From: Campylobacterales bacterium | GTDB lineage: Bacteria; Campylobacterota; Campylobacteria; Campylobacterales; Hydrogenimonadaceae | DNA: 12,959 nt | Assembly: GCA_026986055.1 (NCBI GenBank) | Contig: JALSPH010000101.1 | Span: 1 to 12,959 of the forward strand | Reading direction: 5' to 3' | Part shown: positions 7,029 to 12,959 of the stretch, piece after piece | Layout: every line of letters starts with the position of its first letter | How positions within the stretch are numbered: position 1 is the stretch's first letter | The notes under the pieces: generated by a model | The model's database searches: none | The model's input: the letters and a program-made list of their open reading frames with translations, nothing else | What the model was told of the DNA's origin: nothing | Position numbers and translations under genes: made by a program

Positions 7029-8494
7029 TTGTAACCCTTGAAACGTTTAAGATAGTATACATAATAGACCATTTTATAATCTTTATATAGAGGTATCTCT
7101 ATGCGCTTTATAAGCTTTGCGGAGTCGAAGCAGGCTTTGACGTCCGGTATGTTAGATCGGAAGGTAACGAAAACAAAATCCTCCCCGATATGCTTTTGCA
7201 TGTCGGTCATAAGTTCGTAGTGGTCCAAAAGGGTATGGCGAGGATTCCACTTTACGGCATCAAACGGGTGAGGCTCTATGTAGTAGATCAGTTCGGCCAT
7301 CGTTTTCCTGTCATCGCTCAGAAGCTTGGCATTCGGGTATCTATTCAAAATTTCGCCCACCTCTTTTCCAAGCTCTCTCCAACCCAAAACTCTCTTGTAT
7401 GGATCGCTCTTTCTTGTAAGCTCCACTCCGGCAGCTTTTGCAAGGTCATGATAGTGGTAGAGTCCTACTCCTAAGAGTATATTCATAACTATCGCCGCAG
7501 TAAGCCAACCCCTTTTTTTCCTCATCACCAGCCATGAGACGACAAGTAGTGTCGAAGCGACATACATCGGTGCGGACCAGTTTGCATGAGCCCTTGAAAG
7601 AAGGCTTATCGTAAGAATCAGAGCGAAAAATGGAACTATGAACCACCACAACAGATAGAGCCTCTCATCCTCTCTTATTTTACGAACCTGAAGCAAAACG
7701 GCAAGAAGCCAACCGAAAAAGATTGGCCCGAAGACCCCAAACTGAGCCCCCAGAAACTCGAGCATTCTGAGAGGGTGAAAAAGCGGTCCCTCAAGATGTG
7801 CGTTGTCTTCGGTATGCTTGAAACTGACAAACTCGTGGGTGTAGTTCCAGTAGAGGTTGGGTAGGTAGATAAGAGCCGCAAGCAGCATCGCCAAATATAG
7901 TTTCGGGTTTTTCAAGTGGTGTCGGTAAGTGGGCGAGAGGGCGAGAAAAAGAAGTGCCGAAACTACGAAAATTATCATCGTATATTTGCTTAAAAGGCCG
8001 CCGCCGCCTGCAACCGCCACGATCAACCAATAGATCGTTTTGTCGCTTTTTAACGCTTTTACGAAAAAGAGCATCCCCAAAGACCAGAAAAATAGAAACG
8101 GAACATCCGTGGAGATTATCAAAGATGAGAGCCACACGGCAGGCAGAGTCAAGAAGGCGACACCGCTGAAAAAGGCTATCTTTTCATCATCGAAAAGCTC
8201 TTTTGCCAAAAAGTAGATATTTAGTGTCGTAAATATGTAGACAAAGAGCGAACCTATTTTTATACATACGAAAGAGTCGCCGCAAAGAGCGGTAGATGCC
8301 ATTATGAGCCATGCCACCATAGGCGGCTTCGAATAGTAACCGAACTCGAAACTCTGTGCCCAACCCCAGTAGTACGCCTCATCTGCATAGAGGTCTATGT
8401 TTACGTGGGTTAGAACATAATATCTGTATATAGTAACCGCCGCTATAAAAAGCAGCAGGCTCTTCAGCGAATAGAAAGATTCATTTTTTTGCAT
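7025..8494 (-). CDS. GT39/PMT-family membrane glycosyltransferase
   Basis: A 489-residue polytopic inner-membrane GT-C enzyme, the first gene of the glycan block. After an N-terminal membrane segment it has [13 protein letters not shown], whose D38-E39 pair is the expected catalytic acidic site, and then [12 protein letters not shown] at about 53-64, a pattern usual in the PMT_2/GT39 group. Roughly ten hydrophobic helices reach to about residue 345, followed by a soluble tail with few hydrophobic stretches. Its loop motif differs clearly from the ArnT-like neighbour's (YADEAYYW versus LDEGAFSE), so it is not a recent duplicate and probably uses a different acceptor or position. The ATG at 8494 has only a weak CCAGG upstream. 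Donor and acceptor cannot be read from the sequence. Confidence 0.87.
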   Translation of the reverse strand: MQKNESFYSLKSLLLFIAAVTIYRYYVLTHVNIDLYADEAYYWGWAQSFEFGYYSKPPMVAWLIMASTALCGDSFVCIKIGSLFVYIFTTLNIYFLAKELFDDEKIAFFSGVAFLTLPAVWLSSLIISTDVPFLFFWSLGMLFFVKALKSDKTIYWLIVAVAGGGGLLSKYTMIIFVVSALLFLALSPTYRHHLKNPKLYLAMLLAALIYLPNLYWNYTHEFVSFKHTEDNAHLEGPLFHPLRMLEFLGAQFGVFGPIFFGWLLAVLLQVRKIREDERLYLLWWFIVPFFALILTISLLSRAHANWSAPMYVASTLLVVSWLVMRKKRGWLTAAIVMNILLGVGLYHYHDLAKAAGVELTRKSDPYKRVLGWRELGKEVGEILNRYPNAKLLSDDRKTMAELIYYIEPHPFDAVKWNPRHTLLDHYELMTDMQKHIGEDFVFVTFRSNIPDVKACFDSAKLIKRIEIPLYKDYKMVYYVYYLKRFKGYK

Positions 8495-8521
8495 ATCGAA
8501 CCTGGAGAGAAAAATTTCGAT

Positions 8522-8527
8522 ATTCTA
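8522..8527 (-). promoter_or_regulatory. Putative -10 box of the glycan operon
   Basis: The minus strand reads TAGAAT with a run of eight T's just upstream and no good -35, a layout common for Campylobacterota sigma-70 promoters. A start near 8515 would give a leader of about 20 nt before the ATG at 8494. Confidence 0.4.
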
Positions 8528-8583
8528 CCAAAAAAAGGCTTTTGTTGCGGGTGAAAAAGTTTGAAAAATTAAAAAAACTTAGA

Positions 8584-8589
8584 TATAAT
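8584..8589 (+). promoter_or_regulatory. Possible -10 box for the 105-aa protein gene
   Basis: A consensus TATAAT on the plus strand lies about 190 nt before the ATG at 8776, implying a leader of about 180 nt. A perfect TTGACA at 8672-8677 lies closer to the gene but has no good -10 at 16-18 nt, so the true start is uncertain. Confidence 0.3.
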
Positions 8590-8614
8590 ATAAATTCTTC
8601 GCCTGTGTCTGCCG

Positions 8615-8635
8615 CTTGAGTCAAGTCGATATCGA
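8615..8635. promoter_or_regulatory. Two abutting palindromes, possible operator or leader structure
   Basis: CTTGA-G-TCAAG (8615-8625) is followed without a gap by the perfect 10-bp palindrome TCGATATCGA (8626-8635). They lie in the 281-nt divergent region, downstream of the possible -10 box for the 105-aa gene. This would suit a dimeric regulator, but the arms are short. Confidence 0.25.
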
Positions 8636-8775
8636 TCTGTAATACTGTTTTATTACTCTATATTTGCACCTTTGACAACCGTTTCATAAAAGTAAAGCTT
8701 AAAAATTGCAGACTTTTGCCGATTTAGTGTTTGTTCAAAAGGCATATACAAAAATAGTGAAAGAAAGGAGAAAAG

Positions 8776-9093
8776 ATGAGCAACGAACTAACATCACGAG
8801 TTGTAAAGACGATAGTGAGCAAATACCCGAATTTGCGCTCAATGGTGAGAAACCATCCATACTCGAAAGTTGTAGGTATGGCAGTGGTAAAATGTATCGA
8901 AGAGAAACTGGGAATGGATCCAGAGAGCGTAAGTGACGAACTTCTTGAAGAGATGATCGAAAAGGGTATAGAGTTTTACTGCGAGAAAGAGGATGAGCTT
9001 CGCCAAACGGCTGTAGTGGAACAGAGAAGAAAATATCTCTGTGAACATCTTCATAAAATAGCCCAAGAGCACCTAGAAACTCTCCCCAACTGA
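8776..9093 (+). CDS. Uncharacterised 105-aa soluble protein
   Basis: I do not recognise this protein. It is a convincing gene: ATG with AAGGAG about 6 nt upstream, an open frame with no frameshift signs, and composition like that of a folded protein. It is predicted soluble and mostly helical, rich in Glu and Lys, with no signal peptide or membrane segment. An N-terminal basic part (SRVVKTIVSKYP..RSMVRNHPYSK) leads to acidic helices around residues 50-75 and a His-containing C-terminal helix (HLHKIAQEHL). Three well-separated cysteines (40, 69, 89) do not form a CxxC or other known metal motif. The leader is unusually long. It ends 2 bp from the hemH stop on the other strand and has no same-strand partner before 10172. 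A role in haem metabolism would be pure guesswork. Confidence 0.8.
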   Translation: MSNELTSRVVKTIVSKYPNLRSMVRNHPYSKVVGMAVVKCIEEKLGMDPESVSDELLEEMIEKGIEFYCEKEDELRQTAVVEQRRKYLCEHLHKIAQEHLETLPN

Positions 9094-9095
9094 AG

Positions 9096-10034
9096 CTACA
9101 TTCTTCTATATAGCATTTCAAGCACCCTGACGAAACTCTCCGAGTCGTTGGGACATCCGCAAACTTCATAAAACTCAAAACCAAGGCTCTCCGCCACCTC
9201 TTTATACTCAATATCGAGCTCGAAAAGAGTCTCGGAATTGTCCACGGTAAATGAGATCGGGTAGATTAGCACTTTTCTGTTTTTTATCTCTTCAAGCATC
9301 CTCTCAAGTGAAGGAGTGAGCCACTTCATCGGCCCTACTTTAGACTGGTAAGCTAAGTGTATCTGGTTGAATACCACCCCCTTCTCTCTCAACCTTTTAC
9401 TATGAAGCTTGACTTCAGCTTCTACCTGCTTTTTGTACGGATCACCCTTTCTTATGACGCTTACAGGCAGGCCGTGAGCTGAAAACACCAGGTTGATACC
9501 TGAGGTGTCGATATCTTTCACTTTCGAGATTATGATCTCTTCGACACAATCAAGATACGGTTCAAAATCGTAATAATCAAGCAAAGAGACTATTGTCGGG
9601 TGGTAGCCTATCTTTTTGGCACACTCTCTTATATCCTCTATGGATGAGGCGGTAGTGGTTGTGGAAAACTGGGGATACATCGGTATCAGATATAGTTTTT
9701 TCACTCCCAACTTTTTCAGTCTAGTCAAAACTTCATCTGCAAAGGGGGGTGTATATCGCATTATCACCTCTACGATCGCATCGTCGATCCTCTCTTGAAG
9801 TTTTGCCTGAATCGAACGGGTTATATCCAGCAGTGGCGACCCTCCTCCGATTTGCATATAGTTTTCCCTCACTTCAGGGAGTCTGCTTTTGGTTATATAT
9901 TCGGAGAGTCTGCTTCTGATAAATGGAGGAGCACCTATGATACGGTGATCGTTGAACATATTTCTCATAAAAACTTCTATCTCGTCGAGGTTGGAAGCCC
10001 CGCCCATATTCATTAATATGACTGCTTTTTCCAC
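9096..10034 (-). CDS. hemH: Ferrochelatase
   Basis: A 312-residue enzyme inserting Fe2+ into protoporphyrin IX, the last step of protohaem synthesis. Family marks in order are ILMNMGG at 6-12, GGGSPL at 63-68, LYLIPMYPQFSTTTT near 114-128, SAHGLP with the metal-site His187, YQSKVGP..WL.P at 229-241, and VDNSETLFELDIEY with the catalytic glutamate at about E268. Length is right for bacterial HemH. The start is GTG at 10034 with GGAG six bases before it; an ATG at 10038 is out of frame, and the next in-frame ATG would remove the conserved strand. Its stop lies 2 bp from that of the facing 105-aa gene, with no terminator between. The promoter region is shared divergently with the polyamine genes. 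Confidence 0.95.
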   Translation of the reverse strand: MEKAVILMNMGGASNLDEIEVFMRNMFNDHRIIGAPPFIRSRLSEYITKSRLPEVRENYMQIGGGSPLLDITRSIQAKLQERIDDAIVEVIMRYTPPFADEVLTRLKKLGVKKLYLIPMYPQFSTTTTASSIEDIRECAKKIGYHPTIVSLLDYYDFEPYLDCVEEIIISKVKDIDTSGINLVFSAHGLPVSVIRKGDPYKKQVEAEVKLHSKRLREKGVVFNQIHLAYQSKVGPMKWLTPSLERMLEEIKNRKVLIYPISFTVDNSETLFELDIEYKEVAESLGFEFYEVCGCPNDSESFVRVLEMLYRRM

Positions 10035-10069
10035 TCATTACTCCACAATTTTAAAACTTTTTGCGGGTA

Positions 10070-10098
10070 TGTTAATCTAAATAGTATAAATATGTCAA
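10070..10098 (-). promoter_or_regulatory. Putative hemH promoter
   Basis: On the minus strand a perfect TTGACA (10098-10093) stands 17 nt from TTAACA (10075-10070), giving a leader of about 30 nt before the GTG at 10034. The -10 match is modest. A better TATACT lies at 10083-10088 but has no matching -35. Confidence 0.35.
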
Positions 10099-10106
10099 AT
10101 ATTTGA
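10095..10106. promoter_or_regulatory. 12-bp perfect palindrome in the hemH/polyamine divergent promoter region
   Basis: TCAAATATTTGA is a perfect inverted repeat overlapping the putative hemH -35 box and lying 34 nt upstream of the -10 of the divergent polyamine operon. It may be an operator. It does not resemble a Fur box. AT-rich palindromes of this size can arise by chance. Confidence 0.25.
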
Positions 10107-10136
10107 ACCTTTACCGGACTCATATCGATATTCTGT

Positions 10137-10145
10137 TGGTATAAT
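10137..10145 (+). promoter_or_regulatory. Extended -10 promoter of the CANSDH-nspC operon
   Basis: TGGTATAAT fits the extended -10 pattern TGnTATAAT exactly, which explains the lack of a recognisable -35. A start near 10152 gives a leader of about 20 nt with GGAGG (10162-10166) placed 5 nt before the ATG. Confidence 0.6.
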
Positions 10146-10171
10146 TAGAGCATTAAAACCCGGAGGATATA

Positions 10172-11386
10172 ATGAGCAGAGTCTTGATAATAGGCGCAGG
10201 TGGAGTAGGACGTGTCGTTGCCCACAAGTGCGCGCAAAACAGCGAGATCTTTAGCCATATAACATTGGCGAGTCGTACTCTTTCAAAGTGCGAGCAAATC
10301 AGAGATGAGATAAAGAGCAAACAGGGAGTGCAGATAGATGTCGCACAAGTCGATGCAGACAACGTAGAAGAGCTTGTGGAACTGATAAAAGAGTGCGACC
10401 CTTACATGGTCATAAACGTGGCACTTCCATATCAGGATCTGGCCATTATGGATGCCTGCTTGCTCACGGGTGTCCACTACCTCGATACTGCAAACTACGA
10501 ACACCCCGATAGTGCAAAATTTGAGTATAAAGAGCAGTGGGCCAAAGATAATGATTTCAAAGCCAAAAACCTTATGGCTCTGCTTGGGAGCGGCTTTGAC
10601 CCCGGAGTAACAAACGTATTTTGTGCTTACGCTTTGAAACACTACTTCGACGAGATCCACTACATAGATATTTTGGATTGCAACGCAGGGGACCACGGCT
10701 ACCCTTTTGCAACCAACTTCAACCCCGAAATAAACATAAGAGAGGTCAACTCCAAAGGAAGGTACTGGGAGAACGGAGAGTGGAAAGAGACCGAGCCTAT
10801 GGAGATCAAAATGGTTTGGGACTACCCTCAAATTGGGCCGAAAGATAGCTATCTGCTATATCATGAGGAGGAGGAGTCTTTGGTAAAAAACATTCCGGGT
10901 CTAAAGCGAATCCGCTTCTGGATGACTTTCGGCGAAAGCTACCTCACTCACCTAAAAGTCCTCGACAACATAGGCCTCACCCGCATAGACCCTATCGAGG
11001 TAGACGGCTGCAAGGTGGTGCCTTTGCACGTAGTAAAAGCCTTGCTTCCAGACCCTGCCAGCCTGGGTGCAAGAACCAAAGGAAAGACAAACATAGGCGT
11101 AGTGTGCGAAGGCATCAAAGATGGAGAGAGAAAGAAGATCTATATCTACAACATATGCGACCATCAGGAGGCTTACCAAGAGGTTTGCGCGCAGTGCGTC
11201 AGCTACACTACGGGAGTTCCGGCTATGATAGGGGCGAAACTGATGTGTGAAGGCAAGTGGATGCGAAGCGGTACCGTAAATATGGAGCAGATGGATCCGG
11301 ACCCGTTTATGGAGGAGCTCAACAGACAGGGGCTTCCCTGGCATATCATAGAGATGGATCCAGATACGACGTTCGAAGTGAAGTAG
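10172..11386 (+). CDS. Carboxynorspermidine/carboxyspermidine dehydrogenase
   Basis: A 404-residue member of the saccharopine-dehydrogenase-like family (CANSDH/CASDH, sometimes annotated lys1). It reductively condenses aspartate semialdehyde with a diamine (diaminopropane or putrescine) using NADPH, giving carboxynorspermidine or carboxyspermidine in the cytosol. The N-terminal Rossmann motif GAGGVG is at 8-13, an SRT segment at about 34-36 is well placed to contact the NADPH phosphate, and GSGFDPGVTNVF (about 138-150) and the C-terminal TTGVPAMIGAKLM segment match the family as I recall it. The start is certain, with GGAGG and an extended -10 promoter upstream. The stop TAG is directly followed by the ATG of nspC, so the two enzymes are almost surely co-translated. 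In Campylobacter jejuni this pair makes spermidine; which polyamine is made here is not shown by sequence. Confidence 0.93.
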   Translation: MSRVLIIGAGGVGRVVAHKCAQNSEIFSHITLASRTLSKCEQIRDEIKSKQGVQIDVAQVDADNVEELVELIKECDPYMVINVALPYQDLAIMDACLLTGVHYLDTANYEHPDSAKFEYKEQWAKDNDFKAKNLMALLGSGFDPGVTNVFCAYALKHYFDEIHYIDILDCNAGDHGYPFATNFNPEINIREVNSKGRYWENGEWKETEPMEIKMVWDYPQIGPKDSYLLYHEEEESLVKNIPGLKRIRFWMTFGESYLTHLKVLDNIGLTRIDPIEVDGCKVVPLHVVKALLPDPASLGARTKGKTNIGVVCEGIKDGERKKIYIYNICDHQEAYQEVCAQCVSYTTGVPAMIGAKLMCEGKWMRSGTVNMEQMDPDPFMEELNRQGLPWHIIEMDPDTTFEVK

Positions 11387-12523
11387 ATGCTCGATATTTC
11401 AAAAGTAAAGACTCCCTGTTACGTTTGTGAAGAGGAGCTGCTCGAAAATAATCTAAAAATCTTAGATTATGTCCAAAAAAAGAGCGGTGCAAAGATTTTG
11501 CTGGCGCTAAAAGGTTTTGCGATGTGGAGCACTTTCGATCTTGTGGGCAAATATCTTGCAGGAACGAGTGCCAGCGGACTCCACGAAGCGCGCCTTGGCA
11601 GAGAGGAGATGAACCGAGAGGTTCACACATACTCGCCCGCATTCATAGAAGAAGAGATTGAAGAGATCGCCCGTTTGAGCGATCATATCATCTTCAACTC
11701 ACCGAACCAGGTAAAACGTTTCTTGAAAAAGGTAAAAGATGCCAATCCGGCGATCTCCTGCGGTTTGAGGGTGAACCCGGAGCAATCCACCGCTCCGGTA
11801 GACCTATATAACCCTTGCGCTCCATATAGCCGATTAGGCACGACACTAAAAAACTTCGACCCCGATATCATCGAAGAGCTTGACGGTTTGCACTTTCATG
11901 CTCTATGTGAACAGAACGTGGATGCTCTTGAAGGGGTACTTGAAGCTTTCGAGAATAAGTTCGGCGAGTATATAACCGGTCTAAAGTGGGTCAATTTCGG
12001 AGGTGGCCACCATATAACAAGAAGCGATTACGATGTTAAGAGGCTTATCGAGGTGATCTTGAACTTCAAAAGAAGATATAACGACATCACGGTATATCTC
12101 GAGCCGGGTGAAGCTGTGGGTTGGCAGACCGGACCGCTTGTGGCATCGGTGCTCGATATCGTACACAACGGCATCGATATTGCGATTTTGGATGTATCGG
12201 CGGAGGCTCATATGCCCGATACTCTCGCTATGCCCTATCGGGCCGAAGTGAGAGGTGCAGGTAAAGCAGAAGAGAAAAAATATACTTACCGTTTAGCCGG
12301 GAACACCTGTCTTGCCGGTGATATCATGGGAGATTACAGCTTCGATGAGCCCCTTAAGATTGGTGACAAAGTGGTTTTCGAAGATCAGATACACTATACG
12401 ATGGTTAAAAGCACTACCTTCAACGGTGTAAAACACCCATCTATCGCCATATGGACGAAAGATAACGAGCTGAAAGTCGTAAGAGAGTTCGGATACGAAG
12501 ATTTCAAAAGCAGACTCTCTTAG
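11387..12523 (+). CDS. nspC: Carboxynorspermidine/carboxyspermidine decarboxylase
   Basis: A 378-residue PLP enzyme of the alanine-racemase-fold (fold III) decarboxylases, which converts carboxynorspermidine or carboxyspermidine to norspermidine or spermidine. The PLP lysine is K42 in LLALKGF; GGGHHIT at 205-211 and EPGEA at 239-243 are the phosphate- and pyridine-binding motifs; DVSAEAHMPD at 269-278 and GNTCLAGD with the conserved Cys308 complete the active site. Length is usual for NspC. It begins immediately after the TAG of the dehydrogenase gene with no gap and no strong Shine-Dalgarno of its own, which fits translational coupling. Its stop overlaps by 4 nt the stop of a minus-strand gene, with no terminator hairpin seen there. 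Confidence 0.95.
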   Translation: MLDISKVKTPCYVCEEELLENNLKILDYVQKKSGAKILLALKGFAMWSTFDLVGKYLAGTSASGLHEARLGREEMNREVHTYSPAFIEEEIEEIARLSDHIIFNSPNQVKRFLKKVKDANPAISCGLRVNPEQSTAPVDLYNPCAPYSRLGTTLKNFDPDIIEELDGLHFHALCEQNVDALEGVLEAFENKFGEYITGLKWVNFGGGHHITRSDYDVKRLIEVILNFKRRYNDITVYLEPGEAVGWQTGPLVASVLDIVHNGIDIAILDVSAEAHMPDTLAMPYRAEVRGAGKAEEKKYTYRLAGNTCLAGDIMGDYSFDEPLKIGDKVVFEDQIHYTMVKSTTFNGVKHPSIAIWTKDNELKVVREFGYEDFKSRLS

Positions 12524-12795
12524 GAACTCCCTTTTAATTGCGAAGCGAGTGAAGAGATCTCTTTTTCAAGATCCTCCCTATTTTGGTAAGAGAAGAGCAA
12601 AGGGGACGTCTCCTCCTCTTTGTAATGCAGACACAAGGCGTAATAGAGAAGTGTGACATCTTCATTGGCCGACTCATCTAACCACTCGAGCGAGATTTGG
12701 GTAACCGTCCCGTCTGCATACTCTATAATAGCCGCAGGATAGAGTCTGCTTATCTCCTTCAAATCCACTTTTTGGTTCTTGATCTCAACTACCAT
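12520..12795 (-). CDS. Uncharacterised 91-aa protein
   Basis: I do not recognise the family. The protein is small, acidic and apparently soluble. It begins MVVEIKNQKVDLKEISRLYP, then has a beta-like AAIIEYADGTVTQISLEWLDE, a hydrophobic VTLLYYALCLHY stretch and a charged C-terminal helix (REDLEKEISSLASQLK). No signal peptide or catalytic motif is visible. The frame stays open upstream to 12912, but the upstream part is low in coding character. The ATG at 12795 has GGAG seven bases before it, so I use that start. In-frame ATGs at 12816 and 12828 lie within a tandem duplication of the ribosome-binding region and are less well placed. The gene ends tail to tail with nspC, overlapping it by 4 nt. 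Confidence 0.65.
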   Translation of the reverse strand: MVVEIKNQKVDLKEISRLYPAAIIEYADGTVTQISLEWLDESANEDVTLLYYALCLHYKEEETSPLLFSYQNREDLEKEISSLASQLKGSS

Positions 12796-12829
12796 CCATC
12801 TTCTCCAACATTCCATCTTCTCCAACATA
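12796..12829. repeat. 17-bp tandem duplication covering the ribosome-binding region
   Basis: Copies 12796-12812 and 12813-12829 are identical at 16 of 17 positions. On the minus strand each unit carries TTGGAGAAGATGG, a Shine-Dalgarno followed by an ATG. The unit length is not a multiple of three, so the ATGs of the two copies are in different frames relative to the main gene. Confidence 0.85.
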
Positions 12830-12835
12830 TTTGAG

Positions 12836-12841
12836 AGTATA
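12836..12841 (-). promoter_or_regulatory. Candidate -10 box for the 91-aa protein gene
   Basis: The minus strand reads TATACT about 40 nt before the ATG at 12795, with TTATGT 17 nt upstream as a poor -35. A second candidate, TATAAT at 12902-12907, lies further up. I cannot choose between them. Confidence 0.25.
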
Positions 12842-12934
12842 TTACTATAACCGACCTGACATAACTGTTTGCTTTCCTTAACAAATATGCCAAAAATGTC
12901 GATTATAGGCAAAACTTTGATTAACTTATTTACA

Positions 12935-12948
12935 AGATTTTAAAATCT
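12935..12948. promoter_or_regulatory. 14-bp perfect palindrome near the window end
   Basis: AGATTTTAAAATCT is perfectly self-complementary and lies upstream of the distal -10 candidate for the 91-aa gene. It could be an operator or belong to whatever follows the window. The surroundings are AT-rich, so chance is plausible. Confidence 0.2.
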
Positions 12949-12959
12949 CTGAAGTGCTA

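Noticed and set aside
3185..8494. Classical arn (L-Ara4N) operon
   Set aside because: There is no arnA, arnB, arnD or arnE/F in the window; only ArnT-like and ArnC-like members plus ugd are present, which also fit other lipid-linked sugar pathways.
8672..8677. Perfect TTGACA as the promoter of the 105-aa gene
   Set aside because: No acceptable -10 lies 16-18 nt downstream; mentioned only as an alternative.
10283..10831. 182-aa open frame on the minus strand
   Set aside because: It is antisense to the well-supported carboxynorspermidine dehydrogenase gene and has no ribosome-binding site or recognisable domain.
1..12959. Mobile element, CRISPR, prophage, toxin-antitoxin or defence system
   Set aside because: I found no transposase, integrase, regularly spaced repeats, restriction or toxin-like genes; nearly all the sequence is explained by core metabolic and envelope genes.

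Overview
The window looks like ordinary chromosomal backbone of a Campylobacterota (epsilonproteobacterial) bacterium, probably a Sulfurovum/Sulfurimonas-type sulfur oxidiser. This rests on three things: the carboxynorspermidine/carboxyspermidine route genes (a CANSDH-nspC pair as in Campylobacter), AT-rich promoters that show a -10 box but seldom a recognisable -35, and compact, overlapping genes of moderate GC. The genus is inference. I see no tRNA, rRNA, CRISPR array, insertion sequence, integrase or attachment site.

Layout. At 1-1338 (minus) is the N-terminal part of purL, cut by the window edge. Divergent from it is a cold-shock protein gene (1603-1821, plus) with an apparent leader of about 140 nt. 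It converges on a small DUF3817-type membrane protein gene (1864-2184, minus), with a strong 13-bp hairpin between their stops. From 8494 down to 2260 (minus) runs a glycan gene block: a GT-C glycosyltransferase, ugd, a second GT-C (ArnT-like) enzyme and a DPM1/ArnC-like GT2. These four are joined by three 4-nt stop/start overlaps. A terminator-like hairpin follows, then an LPG_synthase_TM flippase-like membrane protein. A 281-nt divergent region leads to an unrecognised 105-aa protein (8776-9093, plus), which converges with 2 bp to spare on hemH (9096-10034, minus). Divergent from hemH are CANSDH and nspC (10172-12523, plus, zero spacing). A 91-aa unknown protein (minus) overlaps the nspC stop tail to tail.

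How the genes fit together. purL (purines), hemH (haem) and the polyamine pair are housekeeping genes. The block at 3185-8494 is the most coherent functional unit. Ugd makes UDP-glucuronate, the GT2 enzyme could load a sugar onto undecaprenyl phosphate, and the two multi-membrane GT-C enzymes could transfer lipid-linked sugar to a lipid A, LPS or protein acceptor outside the inner membrane. No arnA, arnB or other aminoarabinose gene is present, so a hexuronic-acid decoration is a better working guess than classical L-Ara4N. No wholly new system is evident. The less ordinary items are this operon, the terminator-like element inside it, the cold-shock leader, the 105-aa orphan and a duplicated ribosome-binding region at 12796-12829.
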